DNA from: JBGPEQ01 sp050180895
GTDB lineage: Bacteria; Pseudomonadota; Alphaproteobacteria; Dongiales; Dongiaceae
NCBI GenBank assembly: GCA_050180895.1
Contig: JBFXDS010000001.1
Span: forward strand, 682,001 to 746,000
Length of the DNA stretch: 64,000 bases
Reading direction: 5' to 3'
Both the position numbers and the translations under genes were made by a program. The notes beneath the pieces are model-generated. The model had not been told where the DNA came from, ran no database searches, and saw only the letters and a program-made list of their open reading frames with translations. Shown here piece after piece: positions 19,981 to 32,846 of this stretch (the stretch's first letter is position 1; each line of letters opens with the position of its first letter).

Positions 19981-20889
19981 ATGGCGGCCATGGACATCGA
20001 CCTTCTGAAGACATTCGTCGCCATCTGCGACAGCAAGAGCTTCACGGCGGCCGCCAGGCAGGTCGGGCGCACCCAGTCGGCCGTCAGCCTGCAGATGCGC
20101 CGGCTGGAGGAGTCGCTCGGCCGGCCGCTGTTCCTGCGCGGCGCGCCGGGGGCCACGCTCACGGAGCATGGCGTCCTGCTGCTGCCGAACGCGCGCCGGA
20201 TTCTCGCCGCGGTCAACGAGGCGCTCGCCTCCTTCGACCGCGCGACGGTGGAGGGCATCGTCGTCGTCGGCATGCCGGACGACTACGCGCCGCGCATCCT
20301 GGTGCCCGTCCTGTCGGCCTTCGCGTCGCTTTATCCCGCCGCCGCGATCGATCTCGTCGTCGATGAATCGCGCACGCTGGTGAAGCGTCTGGCGGACGGC
20401 TCGGTCGACCTCGCCTTCGTCACCGAGGGCGAAGGGCCGATGAGCGGCGGGCCGGTCGCCTTTCGCGACGAAATGGTGTGGGCCGCTCCGCCCCACGGCG
20501 ACATCCACCGGCGCGACCCGCTGCCGATCGCGATATGGGACGAGGAGGACGCATATAGCCGCCGCATGCGGGGCGCGCTCGAGGCGATGGGCCGCAGCTT
20601 CCGCACGGTGGTCGTCACGCGCAGTATGACCGGCCTACGCGGCGCGGTCGTCGCCGGCGTGGCGGTCAGCGCCATGATGCGCAGCAGCGTGACGGACGAA
20701 ATGCGCGAGCTGACCGCCGCCGAAGGGTTCCCCCCGCTGGCCGAGCTTTCGGTGCGCCTGGAGAAGGCGCACCTGAAGAAATCCACGATCGTGGACGAGT
20801 TGGAAAGGACGCTGATCGACGCGGTCGCCCGAATATTCGAGGCGCCGCGCGCCGCTCCTCGGAGCGAACAGGCCCTGGCCGGCTCCTAG
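19981..20889 (+). CDS. LysR family transcriptional regulator
   Basis: 302 residues. The N-terminal winged helix-turn-helix reads LLKTFVAICDSKSFTAAARQ, then GRTQSAVSLQMRRLEESLG, a textbook LysR start. The C-terminal periplasmic-binding-like effector domain follows. ATG at 19981 or 19990 (MDIDLLKTF) are both possible. LysR regulators usually control a divergent gene, here the GNAT acetyltransferase 153 bp away; the inducer is unknown. Confidence 0.9.
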   Translation: MAAMDIDLLKTFVAICDSKSFTAAARQVGRTQSAVSLQMRRLEESLGRPLFLRGAPGATLTEHGVLLLPNARRILAAVNEALASFDRATVEGIVVVGMPDDYAPRILVPVLSAFASLYPAAAIDLVVDESRTLVKRLADGSVDLAFVTEGEGPMSGGPVAFRDEMVWAAPPHGDIHRRDPLPIAIWDEEDAYSRRMRGALEAMGRSFRTVVVTRSMTGLRGAVVAGVAVSAMMRSSVTDEMRELTAAEGFPPLAELSVRLEKAHLKKSTIVDELERTLIDAVARIFEAPRAAPRSEQALAGS

Positions 20890-21255
20890 CACCCGGGACT
20901 TGTAAGTTTCTGAACTGTTCCCATCTCTTGCGAGAGCCGGCTTATTACGCAAAATGCAATAGGGTTGAATCTCGAGTTTTCGTTGTCGACCCTCCTTACC
21001 CGCCCGGAGCGACCGAGCCGAGCGCCGGCGGTCCGCCTTTTCGCTGGACATGAGGTTCATCGTTCGTTTTTTGGTCCCCTATCGGCTCAGCTTTCCCTTC
21101 GGCCCGATTCGGTAACCTCGGCTTAACGCCTAGCCGGAGTTCCCGGTCTAGACCGCGAACATTTCGCTTGCAAACCGGAACGAAAAATGTACAGTGTGAC
21201 CTCATTGCCGCCCGGTTGTCAGGGCCGCGTGGGTTGGACTAGAAGGGAGCAGCAC
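20890..21255. other. recA upstream region with regulatory palindromes
   Basis: No gene is seen in these 366 bases. A 22-bp near-perfect palindrome (21139-21160) is centred on TCTAGA with GTTC/GAAC ends. An imperfect GTTC-N7-GGTC (21062-21076) resembles one alphaproteobacterial LexA box (GTTC-N7-GTTC) with one mismatch. The recA start at 21256 has AAGGGAG upstream. Confidence 0.5.
21139..21160. promoter_or_regulatory. 22-bp palindrome upstream of recA
   Basis: The two halves are reverse complements except for one base pair (position 5 against 18). GTTC at the left end and GAAC at the right are LexA half-site words, but their N14 spacing and inverted order differ from the usual alphaproteobacterial box. 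It lies 96 bases before the recA ATG. Confidence 0.45.
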
Positions 21256-22329
<1,074 letters not shown>

Positions 22330-22361
22330 CCCTTCCGCATCGTCTCCTCGATGCAGTTGTA

Positions 22362-22383
22362 GGGGCGACCGGCCGGTCGCCCC
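22362..22383. terminator. Perfect 22-bp GC palindrome 3' of recA
   Basis: GGGGCGACCGG-CCGGTCGCCCC is a perfect palindrome 33 bases after the recA stop. It can form a strong hairpin and may end the transcript, but no T-run follows, and it could be a dispersed repeat. Confidence 0.4.
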
Positions 22384-22426
22384 TGCGGCGTTTCCGGGGA
22401 CGAAGGTTCGTAGCTGGATCTACACA

Positions 22427-22511
22427 GTGCGTCCTTCGACAGGCTCAGGATGAGGATCTTTCTTTCCGCCACGAAAATTGTCCCTCATCCTGAGCCTGTC
22501 GAAGGACGCAC
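22427..22511. repeat. Inverted repeat with two identical 29-bp arms
   Basis: Arms 22427-22455 and 22483-22511 are perfect reverse complements around a 27-bp centre. The arm word CCTCATCCTGAGC recurs at 18714. This is a small dispersed palindromic element between recA and alaS; no coding capacity. Confidence 0.85.
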
Positions 22512-22575
22512 GGCGTTCATGCAAGTCTCCCTCCCTTCCTGGACACCCCCCGTGCCGCCGCGATAAAACCAAGCC

Positions 22576-25245
<2,670 letters not shown>

Positions 25246-25259
25246 GAGAGGCGCCGCGG

Positions 25260-25814
25260 CTACGGCGCGTCCGCCGCCACCTGCATCTTCACGATCCGGT
25301 CGCGCTGCGCCTCCGGCACGATGCCGTTGTTCGCCTCGTCCCCCTTCGCGATCTGGTCGACGAACTCCATGCCCTCGACGACCTTGCCCCATACCGTGTA
25401 CTGGCCGTCGAGGAAGGTGGCGTCGGCGAAGCAGATGAAGAACTGGCTGTCGGCGCTGTCGGGATCGGGCGTGCGCGCCATCGAGACCGTGCCGCGCACA
25501 TGCGGCTCCTGCGAGAACTCGGCCGCGATGTTCTGGCCCGAGCCGCCGCTGCCGGTGCCCGTGGGATCGCCGGTCTGCGCCATGAAGCCGGGGATCACGC
25601 GGTGGAACACGATGCCGTCATAGTAGCCCTGACGCACCAGTTCCTTGATGCGGGCGACATGATTGGGAGCCAGGTCCGGCCGCAGCTCGATCACCACCCG
25701 TCCATACTGAAGGTCCAGATAAAGGGTGTTCTCGAGGTCCGCGGCCGGGGCCGGCATGGCCGCAACGGCAAGGCCGAGCAGGCCAGCCAGAACCGCGATC
25801 AACCGCTTCGTCAT
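25260..25814 (-). CDS. Secreted cyclophilin-type peptidyl-prolyl cis-trans isomerase
   Basis: 184 residues with a Sec signal peptide cut near APAADLE. Cyclophilin motifs are VFHRVIPGFMAQTGDPTG, GTVSMARTPDPDSADSQFFI and the ending GKVVEGMEFVDQI. It speeds proline isomerisation during folding of exported proteins in the periplasm. ATG at 25814 has GGAGG upstream. It lies 20 bp after icd on the same strand, so it may be the second gene of that operon. Confidence 0.92.
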   Translation of the reverse strand: MTKRLIAVLAGLLGLAVAAMPAPAADLENTLYLDLQYGRVVIELRPDLAPNHVARIKELVRQGYYDGIVFHRVIPGFMAQTGDPTGTGSGGSGQNIAAEFSQEPHVRGTVSMARTPDPDSADSQFFICFADATFLDGQYTVWGKVVEGMEFVDQIAKGDEANNGIVPEAQRDRIVKMQVAADAP

Positions 25815-25834
25815 CCGTCGCCTCCGCTGCCGCT

Positions 25835-27052
25835 TCAGCCGCCCATGGCCGACTTCAGGTTCTGGTCGAGCTTGTCGAGGAATTCGCGCGTCGTCATCCA
25901 GGTCTGGTCGGGGCTGATGAGCAGCGCCAGATCTTTGGTCATGAAGCCGGATTCGACGGTGTCGACGCAGACCTTCTCCAGGGTCTCGGCGAATGTCTGC
26001 ACCTCGGGCGTGCCGTCGAACTTGCCGCGGTACCACAGGCCCCGCGTCCAGGCGTAGATCGAGGCGATCGGGTTGGTCGAGGTCTCCTTGCCCTTCTGGT
26101 GCTCGCGGTAGTGGCGCGTCACCGTGCCGTGCGCGGCCTCGGCCTCCACCGTCTTGCCGTCGGGCGACAGCAGCACCGAGGTCATCAGGCCGAGCGAGCC
26201 GAAGCCCTGGGCCACCGTGTCCGACTGCACGTCGCCGTCATAGTTCTTGCACGCCCAGACGAAGGCGCCGCTCCATTTCAATGCGGAGGCCACCATGTCG
26301 TCGATCAGCCGGTGCTCGTAGGTGATGCCCTGCTTCTTGAACGCCGCCGCGAATTCCGCGTCGAACACCTCCTGGAAGATATCCTTGAAGCGGCCGTCAT
26401 AGATCTTGAGGATGGTGTTCTTGGTCGAGAGGTAGACCGGCCAGCCCAGCGTCAGCCCGTAATTGAAGCAGGCGCGGGCGAAACCGCGGATCGAATCGTC
26501 CAGGTTGTACATGCCGAGCGCGACGCCGCCGCCGGGGAAATCGAACACCTCGTGCTCGATCGGCTGGCCGCCGCCGGCCGGCTGGAAGCGGATCGTCAGC
26601 TTTCCCGCACCGGGGACGATGAAGTCCGTCGCCCGGTACTGGTCGCCGAAGGCGTGGCGGCCGATGACGATCGGCCGGGTCCAGTTCGGCACCAGCCGCG
26701 GCACGTTCTTGCAGATGATCGGCTGGCGGAAGACCGTCCCGTCGAGGATGTTGCGGATCGTGCCGTTGGGCGACTTCCACATCTTCTTGAGGTTGAATTC
26801 CTTCACCCGCGCCTCGTCGGGCGTGATCGTCGCGCACTTCACGCCGACGCCGACCTTCCTGATGGCGTTGGCGGCGTCGACGGTGATCTGGTCCCCGGTG
26901 GCATCGCGGCGCTCGATCCCGAGGTCGTAGTATTTCAGGTCGATGTCGAGATAGGGGAGGATCAATTTCTCTTTGATGAACGCCCAGATGATGCGCGTCA
27001 TCTCGTCGCCGTCGAGCTCGACGACCGGGTTCGCCACCTTGATCTTCTTCAT
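25835..27052 (-). CDS. icd: NADP-dependent isocitrate dehydrogenase (eukaryote-like class)
   Basis: 405 residues. The protein reads as the homodimeric NADP-IDH class shared with eukaryotes: VVELDGDEMTRIIWAFIKEK at the start, CATITPDEARVKEF, SPNGTIRNIL, NYDGDVQSD and EAAHGTVTRHYREHQKG. It converts isocitrate to 2-oxoglutarate in the citrate cycle with NADPH formation. ATG at 27052 begins the conserved MKKIKVANPVVELDG. The PPIase follows 20 bp downstream. Confidence 0.96.
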   Translation of the reverse strand: MKKIKVANPVVELDGDEMTRIIWAFIKEKLILPYLDIDLKYYDLGIERRDATGDQITVDAANAIRKVGVGVKCATITPDEARVKEFNLKKMWKSPNGTIRNILDGTVFRQPIICKNVPRLVPNWTRPIVIGRHAFGDQYRATDFIVPGAGKLTIRFQPAGGGQPIEHEVFDFPGGGVALGMYNLDDSIRGFARACFNYGLTLGWPVYLSTKNTILKIYDGRFKDIFQEVFDAEFAAAFKKQGITYEHRLIDDMVASALKWSGAFVWACKNYDGDVQSDTVAQGFGSLGLMTSVLLSPDGKTVEAEAAHGTVTRHYREHQKGKETSTNPIASIYAWTRGLWYRGKFDGTPEVQTFAETLEKVCVDTVESGFMTKDLALLISPDQTWMTTREFLDKLDQNLKSAMGG

Positions 27053-27157
27053 GAGTCCGTCTTTCCGCAGGGATCGATCTGTTGGGATTCGGCCGCGCCG
27101 CGGCCGCGGCGCGAACATAACACCCTGCGGCGACGGCGCAAGGCTCGGCGACCGCCC

Positions 27158-27742
27158 CTAGAGCCGGTCGACCGCGACCGCGACGGCCGCCGGCGGCTGT
27201 CGACGCAGCGTCGGCACGACGTCCGCGACCCCGGCAACCATGGTGAAGAGACCGCGGCAGCTCTCCTGCACGAAGCCCTCGCGGATGAAATGCTCGACGA
27301 GCCGGTCGAGCGGATCCCAGTAGCCGTCCATGTTCACGAACAGGATCGGCTTGTCGTGCATCTCCAGCTGGCGCCAGGTCAGCATCTCGAACGCCTCGTC
27401 GAGCGTGCCGAAGCCGCCGGGCAGGACCACGAACGCGTCGGCCAGCTCGAACATCATGTTCTTGCGCGCATGCATGCTCGCGACCACGCGCAGCTCGGTG
27501 ATGCCGCGGTGACCCTTCTCCCGCTTCTGCAGCAGCTCCGGGATGACGCCGACGACCTCCCCGCCGGCGGCCATGACGGCGTCGGCCACCTCTGCCATCA
27601 GCCCGATGCCGCCGCCGCCGTAGATCAGGCGGATGCGATGCGCCGCGAGCTCGCGGCCGAGCTCGCGCGCGACCGCCGCATAGAGATGGCCGGTTCCCTT
27701 GGAGGACCCGCAATAGACGCAGACGGAGCCGATCGCCGCCAT
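27158..27742 (-). CDS. LOG family phosphoribohydrolase
   Basis: 194 residues. The family hallmark PGGFGTLDE is present together with VYCGSSKGTG at the N-terminus and YGGGGIGLMAEVADAV. LOG enzymes remove ribose 5-phosphate from cytokinin or purine nucleotide monophosphates; many bacterial members were long misannotated as lysine decarboxylases. Length and motifs fit TIGR00730-type proteins. It is a single gene, divergent from the cytochrome genes. Confidence 0.9.
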   Translation of the reverse strand: MAAIGSVCVYCGSSKGTGHLYAAVARELGRELAAHRIRLIYGGGGIGLMAEVADAVMAAGGEVVGVIPELLQKREKGHRGITELRVVASMHARKNMMFELADAFVVLPGGFGTLDEAFEMLTWRQLEMHDKPILFVNMDGYWDPLDRLVEHFIREGFVQESCRGLFTMVAGVADVVPTLRRQPPAAVAVAVDRL

Positions 27743-27919
27743 GAAATAATCACCACCCCCCGGCTGTTCTTAGCGCGCGGACATGCTATGTCAACGCTCG
27801 CGGTTGGACCTGTCGAATCGGCCGGCGGCGGGCATCGTGGATCGACCGGACCTGCTTCGGCAGAAGGCGCGCAGTCGGTTCGGAGGTAGACGCCAAGCCA
27901 GAAGCCAAGGAGGCAACGG

Positions 27920-28435
27920 ATGAAGTCTAGCCGCAAGATTGCCCTCGTCGCCGGTGGCGCGCTCGTCGCGACCGTCGTCGCCATGACCGGCTACGCCGTC
28001 GTCGCGGCGCATGCCGCGGCGACGGTCCAGGTCGCCGCCACTCCGGCCGAGGCCATCAAGGAACGTCAGGCGCTGATGAAGGACCAGGGGAAGCACGCCA
28101 AGGCGATCAACGAGTTCGTCGAATCCGGCATGGGAACGGCGGCGGACGTCGCCACGCACGCCGCGGCGCTGAAGGAGGATGCCGGAAAGATCCCTGCGCT
28201 GTTTCCGGCCGGCACCGGCGCCGATGACGGTGTCGCCGAGACGGCGGCAAAGAAGGAAATTTGGGACGACTTCGCGGCGTTCGAAGCTGCCGCATCGAAG
28301 CTGGGCGACCTCGCCGGCGCCGTCGAGGCCGCCGCCGCCGCGGGCGACAAGCAGCAGATCGCCGATGCCTTCGAGACCATGGGCAAGGAGGGCTGCGGCG
28401 GCTGCCATTCCACCTTCCGCCTGAAGAAGAACTAG
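27920..28435 (+). CDS. Cytochrome c' type (class II) cytochrome
   Basis: 171 residues with an N-terminal signal sequence (VAMTGYAVVAAHAAA). The single haem-binding CGGCH lies near the C-terminus (MGKEGCGGCHSTFRLKK), which is the class II arrangement with a four-helix bundle before it (ERQALMKDQGKHAKAINEF and later helices). It is a periplasmic electron carrier or NO-binding cytochrome c'. A dihaem cytochrome follows 13 bp later, so the two form an operon. Confidence 0.9.
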   Translation: MKSSRKIALVAGGALVATVVAMTGYAVVAAHAAATVQVAATPAEAIKERQALMKDQGKHAKAINEFVESGMGTAADVATHAAALKEDAGKIPALFPAGTGADDGVAETAAKKEIWDDFAAFEAAASKLGDLAGAVEAAAAAGDKQQIADAFETMGKEGCGGCHSTFRLKKN

Positions 28436-28448
28436 ATTCGCGTGGGGT

Positions 28449-29372
28449 GTGAGCGTGAGAATGCGGTCGGCCGGCCGTCCCCCGGGACTCGTCGGCGCCG
28501 CTCTCTCGCTCTCCCTCTGTTGGCTAGCCGCGGCGGACGCGCGGGCCGATCCGGCGCAGATCGAACGCGGCGCCTATATCTTCGCCGCCGCCGATTGCGG
28601 CGCCTGCCACACGAACGTGAAGGAGAAGGGGCCGCTCCTCGCCGGGGGCCGACCGCTGGCGACCCCCTTCGGCACCTTCTACAGCCCGAACATCACCTCC
28701 GATCCGGAGACCGGCATCGGCCGCTGGAGCGACGCGGATTTCGTCCGCGCCCTGCGCGAAGGCGTCTCGCCCGACGGCAGCCACTATTTCCCCGCTTTCC
28801 CCTATCCGTCCTTCACCGGGATGACGGAGCAGGACATGCTCGACCTGAAGGCGTATATCTTCTCGCTGCCGCCGGTCGTGCAGCCCGACCGCGAGCATGA
28901 GATCGATTTCCCCTTCGGTTGGCGATTCTCCGTCTGGTTCTGGAAGCAGCTCAATTTCACCGAAGGCCCGTTCGCGCCGGACCCGGCGCGGGGCGCGGAA
29001 TTGAACCGCGGCGCCTATCTCGTCGAGGCCCTCGCCCATTGCGGCGAGTGCCACACGCCGCGTGGCTGGCTGGGCGGCCTCGACCACGCCGCCGTCTATT
29101 CCGGCACGACGGACGGGCCGGACGGCGAGAAGGTTCCCAACATTACGCCCGACCCCGAGACCGGCCTCGGCACTTGGTCGGCGACGGACGTGACCCGCCT
29201 TCTGCGGACCGGCCAGCTCCCGGACGGCGACTTCGTCGGGTCGGTGATGGGCGAGGTCGTCGAGAACGGCACCAGCAAGTTGACCGACGCGGACCGCGCA
29301 GCGATCGCGGCCTATCTCGCCAGCCTGCCGCCGATCGCCAACCCGGAGGCGAAGGCGATCAAGGCCGAATAG
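28449..29372 (+). CDS. Dihaem cytochrome c (alcohol/aldehyde dehydrogenase-subunit type)
   Basis: 307 residues with a signal peptide ending near ADARADP. Two haem sites are seen: CGACH in the first third and CGECH in the second half. PNITSDPETGIGRWSDADF and its second version PNITPDPETGLGTWSATDV mark two homologous haem domains, as in cytochrome subunits of membrane dehydrogenases. It would pass electrons from a periplasmic dehydrogenase or from the preceding cytochrome c' to the respiratory chain. GTG at 28449 is the first start; ATG at 28461 is an alternative. Confidence 0.88.
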   Translation: MSVRMRSAGRPPGLVGAALSLSLCWLAAADARADPAQIERGAYIFAAADCGACHTNVKEKGPLLAGGRPLATPFGTFYSPNITSDPETGIGRWSDADFVRALREGVSPDGSHYFPAFPYPSFTGMTEQDMLDLKAYIFSLPPVVQPDREHEIDFPFGWRFSVWFWKQLNFTEGPFAPDPARGAELNRGAYLVEALAHCGECHTPRGWLGGLDHAAVYSGTTDGPDGEKVPNITPDPETGLGTWSATDVTRLLRTGQLPDGDFVGSVMGEVVENGTSKLTDADRAAIAAYLASLPPIANPEAKAIKAE

Positions 29373-29479
29373 ACCGGCCAAACGGCCGGAATCGGGACCG
29401 AATCCGAGCCGCACCGGGCGGCGATCTCCGTTGAATCCGAAGATGTCCGGTACTACGGTGTCCCGAGGTTACAGGTCTG

Positions 29480-31105
29480 TTGCGAGGTGCGGTGAAGCGT
29501 TCTCTAGGGTTGGCGCTGGCGGCTGCCGCGGTTGTCGTTGCGGCGGTCGTTTTCAGCTTCGCCGACAAGCCGGAGCGACCTCCCGAAAGCACAGCCGCTC
29601 CGGCGGAATCGACGCCCTCGATGACCGTCGCGGCCCCCGCCGCGAGCGAGGAGGCGGGCAGCGCCGCGACCGACGACTCGGGGCCGGCCGCCGCAGAGTC
29701 CGCGTCGTCGCCGGCGCAATCCACGGATCAGCCGGCCGCTGCGGTGTCGGCGGGCGCGATCGTCGATGCCGGGGCCTCCACTTCCACCGCCGGGGCCGCG
29801 ACGCCCGGCACCGACCCCGCCGAGGCGTCTCCGAATGTCGTCGCAACCGAGACCGGCGCCAATCCGGCGTCATCGGCGGGCGAGGGGACGGGCGCGACCG
29901 TCGATGCCGGCGCCTCCACTTCCACCGCCGGTGCCGCGACGACCGACACCGACCCCGCCGAGGCCTCCCCGAGCATCGTCGCGACAGAGACCGGCACCAA
30001 TCCGGCGGGGGCGGAGAACATTGCAGCGGATGCCGCCGGCGACGAACAACCTGCGTCGGCGAGCGCCGACAGTCCGGCGGCGGTGGCGACATCGACCGCC
30101 GTCCCGGCGGCCCCTGCGCCGCCGGGAACTGCTACCGATCCGGCGGCCACCCAGCAGGCGGCAATTCCACTGCCGGCCGAGGCGCAACCGGCGACGAACG
30201 CGGTCCCGACGCCCGCGCCGGAGAGCGGCAAGCCATCGTTCGACGTGGTGCGCGTCGATCCCGCCGGCACGCTGGTCATCGCCGGCCGCGCCGATTCCGG
30301 CAGCGAAGTCACGGTGACGAGCAACGGCGAGGTCATCGGCACCGCCACCGCGGACGCGACCGGCGCCTGGGTCATGCTGCCCACCGCCCCGATCCCCACA
30401 GGCAATCATGAGCTCGCGCTGTCGGCCAAGCTTCCGGACGGCCGATCGCTCGGCGCCGACAAACTGGTGATGCTGGCCGTGCCGGAGAAGGGCAAGACCG
30501 TCGCCGGCGCGGCGGCGGACGCCGAGACGTCCGGCGGCCCGCTTGCCATTCTGGTGCCGAAAGACAGCGCGGGCGGCGCCCTGGTGCTGCAGCAGCCCGG
30601 GACGGCGGCGGCCGCGACAGGCCAGCCGGCAGAGGAAACGGCCGGCATCGCCAGCGGCGCCCTCGTCCTCGACGTCGTCGACTACGACGAGAAGGGCGCC
30701 GTCGTGATCGGCGGCCGTGGAACGCCGGGTGCGGATGTCCGAGTCTATCTCGACAACAAGCCGGTGGGCACGGCCACGGTCGAGCCGGGCGGGCGCTGGC
30801 AGCTCACCCCGTCGGAGCCGGTGGCGCCGCGGCTGCACACCATGCGGATCGACCAGATCGGTCGCGACGGCCGGGTGACGGAACGGGTCGAGTCGCCGTT
30901 CCTGCGCGCCGAGCGGGTCGAGTTGCCGGCCGACCAGGCGTTCATCGTACAGCCCGGCAACAGCCTCTGGCGCATCGCCCGCCGCACCTATGGCGAAGGC
31001 CTCCGCTATACCGTCATCTACGAGGCGAACCGCACGCAGATCCGCGACCCCGACCTGATCTATCCCGGCCAGGTGTTCGCGCTGCCGCAGACGCAGACGA
31101 ATTGA
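29480..31105 (+). CDS. LysM-domain envelope protein with Ala/Thr-rich repeats
   Basis: About 540 residues. A signal or anchor (LGLALAAAAVVVAAVVF) precedes a 200-residue Ala/Thr/Pro-rich region with a 138-bp tandem duplication (from 29762 and from 29900; DAGASTSTAGAAT). Two Ig-like domains follow (FDVVRVDPAGTLVIAGRA and LDVVDYDEKGAVVIGGRG). The C-terminus is a LysM domain (VQPGNSLWRIARRTYGEG to YPGQVFALP) that binds peptidoglycan. It is probably a cell-wall-binding protein with a disordered linker. Start is TTG at 29480 or GTG at 29492 (VKRSLG); neither has an ideal ribosome-binding site. Confidence 0.8.
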   Translation: MRGAVKRSLGLALAAAAVVVAAVVFSFADKPERPPESTAAPAESTPSMTVAAPAASEEAGSAATDDSGPAAAESASSPAQSTDQPAAAVSAGAIVDAGASTSTAGAATPGTDPAEASPNVVATETGANPASSAGEGTGATVDAGASTSTAGAATTDTDPAEASPSIVATETGTNPAGAENIAADAAGDEQPASASADSPAAVATSTAVPAAPAPPGTATDPAATQQAAIPLPAEAQPATNAVPTPAPESGKPSFDVVRVDPAGTLVIAGRADSGSEVTVTSNGEVIGTATADATGAWVMLPTAPIPTGNHELALSAKLPDGRSLGADKLVMLAVPEKGKTVAGAAADAETSGGPLAILVPKDSAGGALVLQQPGTAAAATGQPAEETAGIASGALVLDVVDYDEKGAVVIGGRGTPGADVRVYLDNKPVGTATVEPGGRWQLTPSEPVAPRLHTMRIDQIGRDGRVTERVESPFLRAERVELPADQAFIVQPGNSLWRIARRTYGEGLRYTVIYEANRTQIRDPDLIYPGQVFALPQTQTN

Positions 31106-31164
31106 CGGCGTCCTTCCCTCTGCCGCTTCTCGCAGGCGTCCCAATCGCGTAATCGCGCCGCCCG

Positions 31165-31866
31165 ATGAGCCTCGCCCTATTGCTGAAGCCGATCCTCGTT
31201 CCCATCCATCGCGACGGCTGGCGGTTCATCGCCGTCTTCGCCGCGGCCGCGCTCGTCCTGGCCTTCGTCTGGCAGCCGCTCGGCTGGATCGGCGCGCTGG
31301 CGACCGGCTGGTGCACCTATTTCTTCCGCGACCCGCCGCGGATCACGCCGACCCGGTCCGGACTGATCGTCAGCCCGGCGGACGGCCTCGTGCAGATGAT
31401 CCAGCCGGCCGTGCCGCCGGAGGAGCTCGGCCTCGGCGCCGATCCGCTCACCCGGATCAGCATCTTCATGAATGTTTTCGATGTGCATGTTAATCGTAGC
31501 CCTGCCGGCGGCACGGTCGTCAACCTTGCCTACCGGCCGGGCAAGTTCTTTAATGCCTCGCTCGACAAGGCCAGCGCGTTCAACGAACGCCAGGCGATCC
31601 GGCTGCGGCTGGAGGACGGGCGCGACCTCGCCGTGGTGCAGATCGCCGGTCTGGTCGCCCGCCGCATCCGCTGCGACCTGCGGCAGGGGCAGGCGGTGCG
31701 AACGGGCGAGCGCTTCGGCCTGATCCGGTTCGGCAGCCGGCTCGACATATATCTGCCGGCGGGGGTTTCGCCGCTGATTGCGGTGGGGCAGACCGCGGTC
31801 GCCGGCGAAACCGTGATCGCCGACCTGGCGTCCGCCGAGGCGCCGCGGCATGGAGAGGAACGATGA
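31165..31866 (+). CDS. psd: Phosphatidylserine decarboxylase proenzyme
   Basis: 233 residues, the short type typical of alphaproteobacteria. TYFFRDPPRITP, IVSPADGLV and FMNVFDVHVNRSPAGG are family motifs. The self-cleavage site that makes the pyruvoyl group is the Gly-Ser in RFGSRLDIYLP, here GS rather than the longer LGST form. It converts phosphatidylserine to phosphatidylethanolamine at the inner membrane. The stop overlaps the start of pssA (ATGA), so the two-step pathway is translationally coupled. Confidence 0.95.
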   Translation: MSLALLLKPILVPIHRDGWRFIAVFAAAALVLAFVWQPLGWIGALATGWCTYFFRDPPRITPTRSGLIVSPADGLVQMIQPAVPPEELGLGADPLTRISIFMNVFDVHVNRSPAGGTVVNLAYRPGKFFNASLDKASAFNERQAIRLRLEDGRDLAVVQIAGLVARRIRCDLRQGQAVRTGERFGLIRFGSRLDIYLPAGVSPLIAVGQTAVAGETVIADLASAEAPRHGEER

Positions 31867-32669
31867 GGTTCGACCGAGACCGCCCGCATCGCCTGCGCGA
31901 CCAGTCGCTCAACCGGCTGATCCCGAACATGCTGACCATCATCGCGCTGTGCGCGGGCCTGACGGCCGTGCATTTCGCCCTGCAGGGAAATTGGGAGAAG
32001 TCGATCGTCGCCATCGTCGTCGCCGGCATCCTCGACGGCCTCGACGGACGCATCGCGCGCCTGCTGAACGGCTCCAGCAAGTTCGGCGCCGAGCTCGACT
32101 CGCTCTCCGATTTCGTCAGCTTCGGCGTCGCGCCGGCGCTGATCCTCTATCAGTGGACGCTGCGCGACCTGCGCGGCGTCGGCTGGGCGCTGGCGCTGGT
32201 GTTCGCGGTGTGCTGCGCGCTGCGGCTGGCCCGCTTCAACACCCGCATCGACAACGCCGACCTGCCGGCCTGGACCGGCAAGTTCTTCACCGGCGTGCCG
32301 GCGCCGGCCGGCGCCGGCCTCGCCATCACGCCGATGATCGCCACCTTCCAGTTCGGACCGGGCTATGTCGACCAGCCGGCCGTCGTCGGCGCGGTCATGC
32401 TCGCCGTCTCGCTCCTCATGGTGAGCCAGGTCCCGACGTTCTCGTTCAAGCGCATCCGGGTACCGCATCACAACGTCGTCCCGGCGCTGCTGGTCGTCGG
32501 CCTGCTGGCGGCGTGCCTCGTCAGCCTGCCCTGGATCACCCTGCTCATGGTCGGCCTGGCCTATGTCTGCTCGATCCCGCTGAGCATCAGCAGCTACGGC
32601 AAGCTGAGTCGGCCGCGGCCCGCACCGGTCGCAGACGACACGGACACGCGCAACACGCCCGCGCTCTGA
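31863..32669 (+). CDS. pssA: CDP-diacylglycerol--serine O-phosphatidyltransferase
   Basis: 268 residues with multiple membrane helices. The CDP-alcohol phosphotransferase motif reads DGLDGRIARLLNGSSKFGAE, continued by LDSLSD, giving the required DG-x2-AR-x8-G-x3-D-x3-D pattern. It makes phosphatidylserine from CDP-diacylglycerol and serine; Psd, encoded by the overlapping upstream gene, uses the product. Confidence 0.95.
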   Translation: MRFDRDRPHRLRDQSLNRLIPNMLTIIALCAGLTAVHFALQGNWEKSIVAIVVAGILDGLDGRIARLLNGSSKFGAELDSLSDFVSFGVAPALILYQWTLRDLRGVGWALALVFAVCCALRLARFNTRIDNADLPAWTGKFFTGVPAPAGAGLAITPMIATFQFGPGYVDQPAVVGAVMLAVSLLMVSQVPTFSFKRIRVPHHNVVPALLVVGLLAACLVSLPWITLLMVGLAYVCSIPLSISSYGKLSRPRPAPVADDTDTRNTPAL

Positions 32670-32846
32670 CGCCGGCAAGGGATCGGCGACGTCGGGCGCG
32701 ACGTCTTGCCTGCGCAAGTGTTTCTTGGAACTCCGGACATCCCGATAAGCGCGCTCTGATATGCGCCGGCGACGGTTGTCGGACAGCGGCCCGCACGACT
32801 AGAGTCCCGGCCCGCCTGCCAACATCCCTTCGACGAGGCCCGATCC

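Noticed and set aside
20912..20920. GAACTGTTC as a LexA site near recA
   Set aside because: Only nine bases, matches neither the alphaproteobacterial nor the Gram-positive box spacing, and lies about 340 bases from the recA start.
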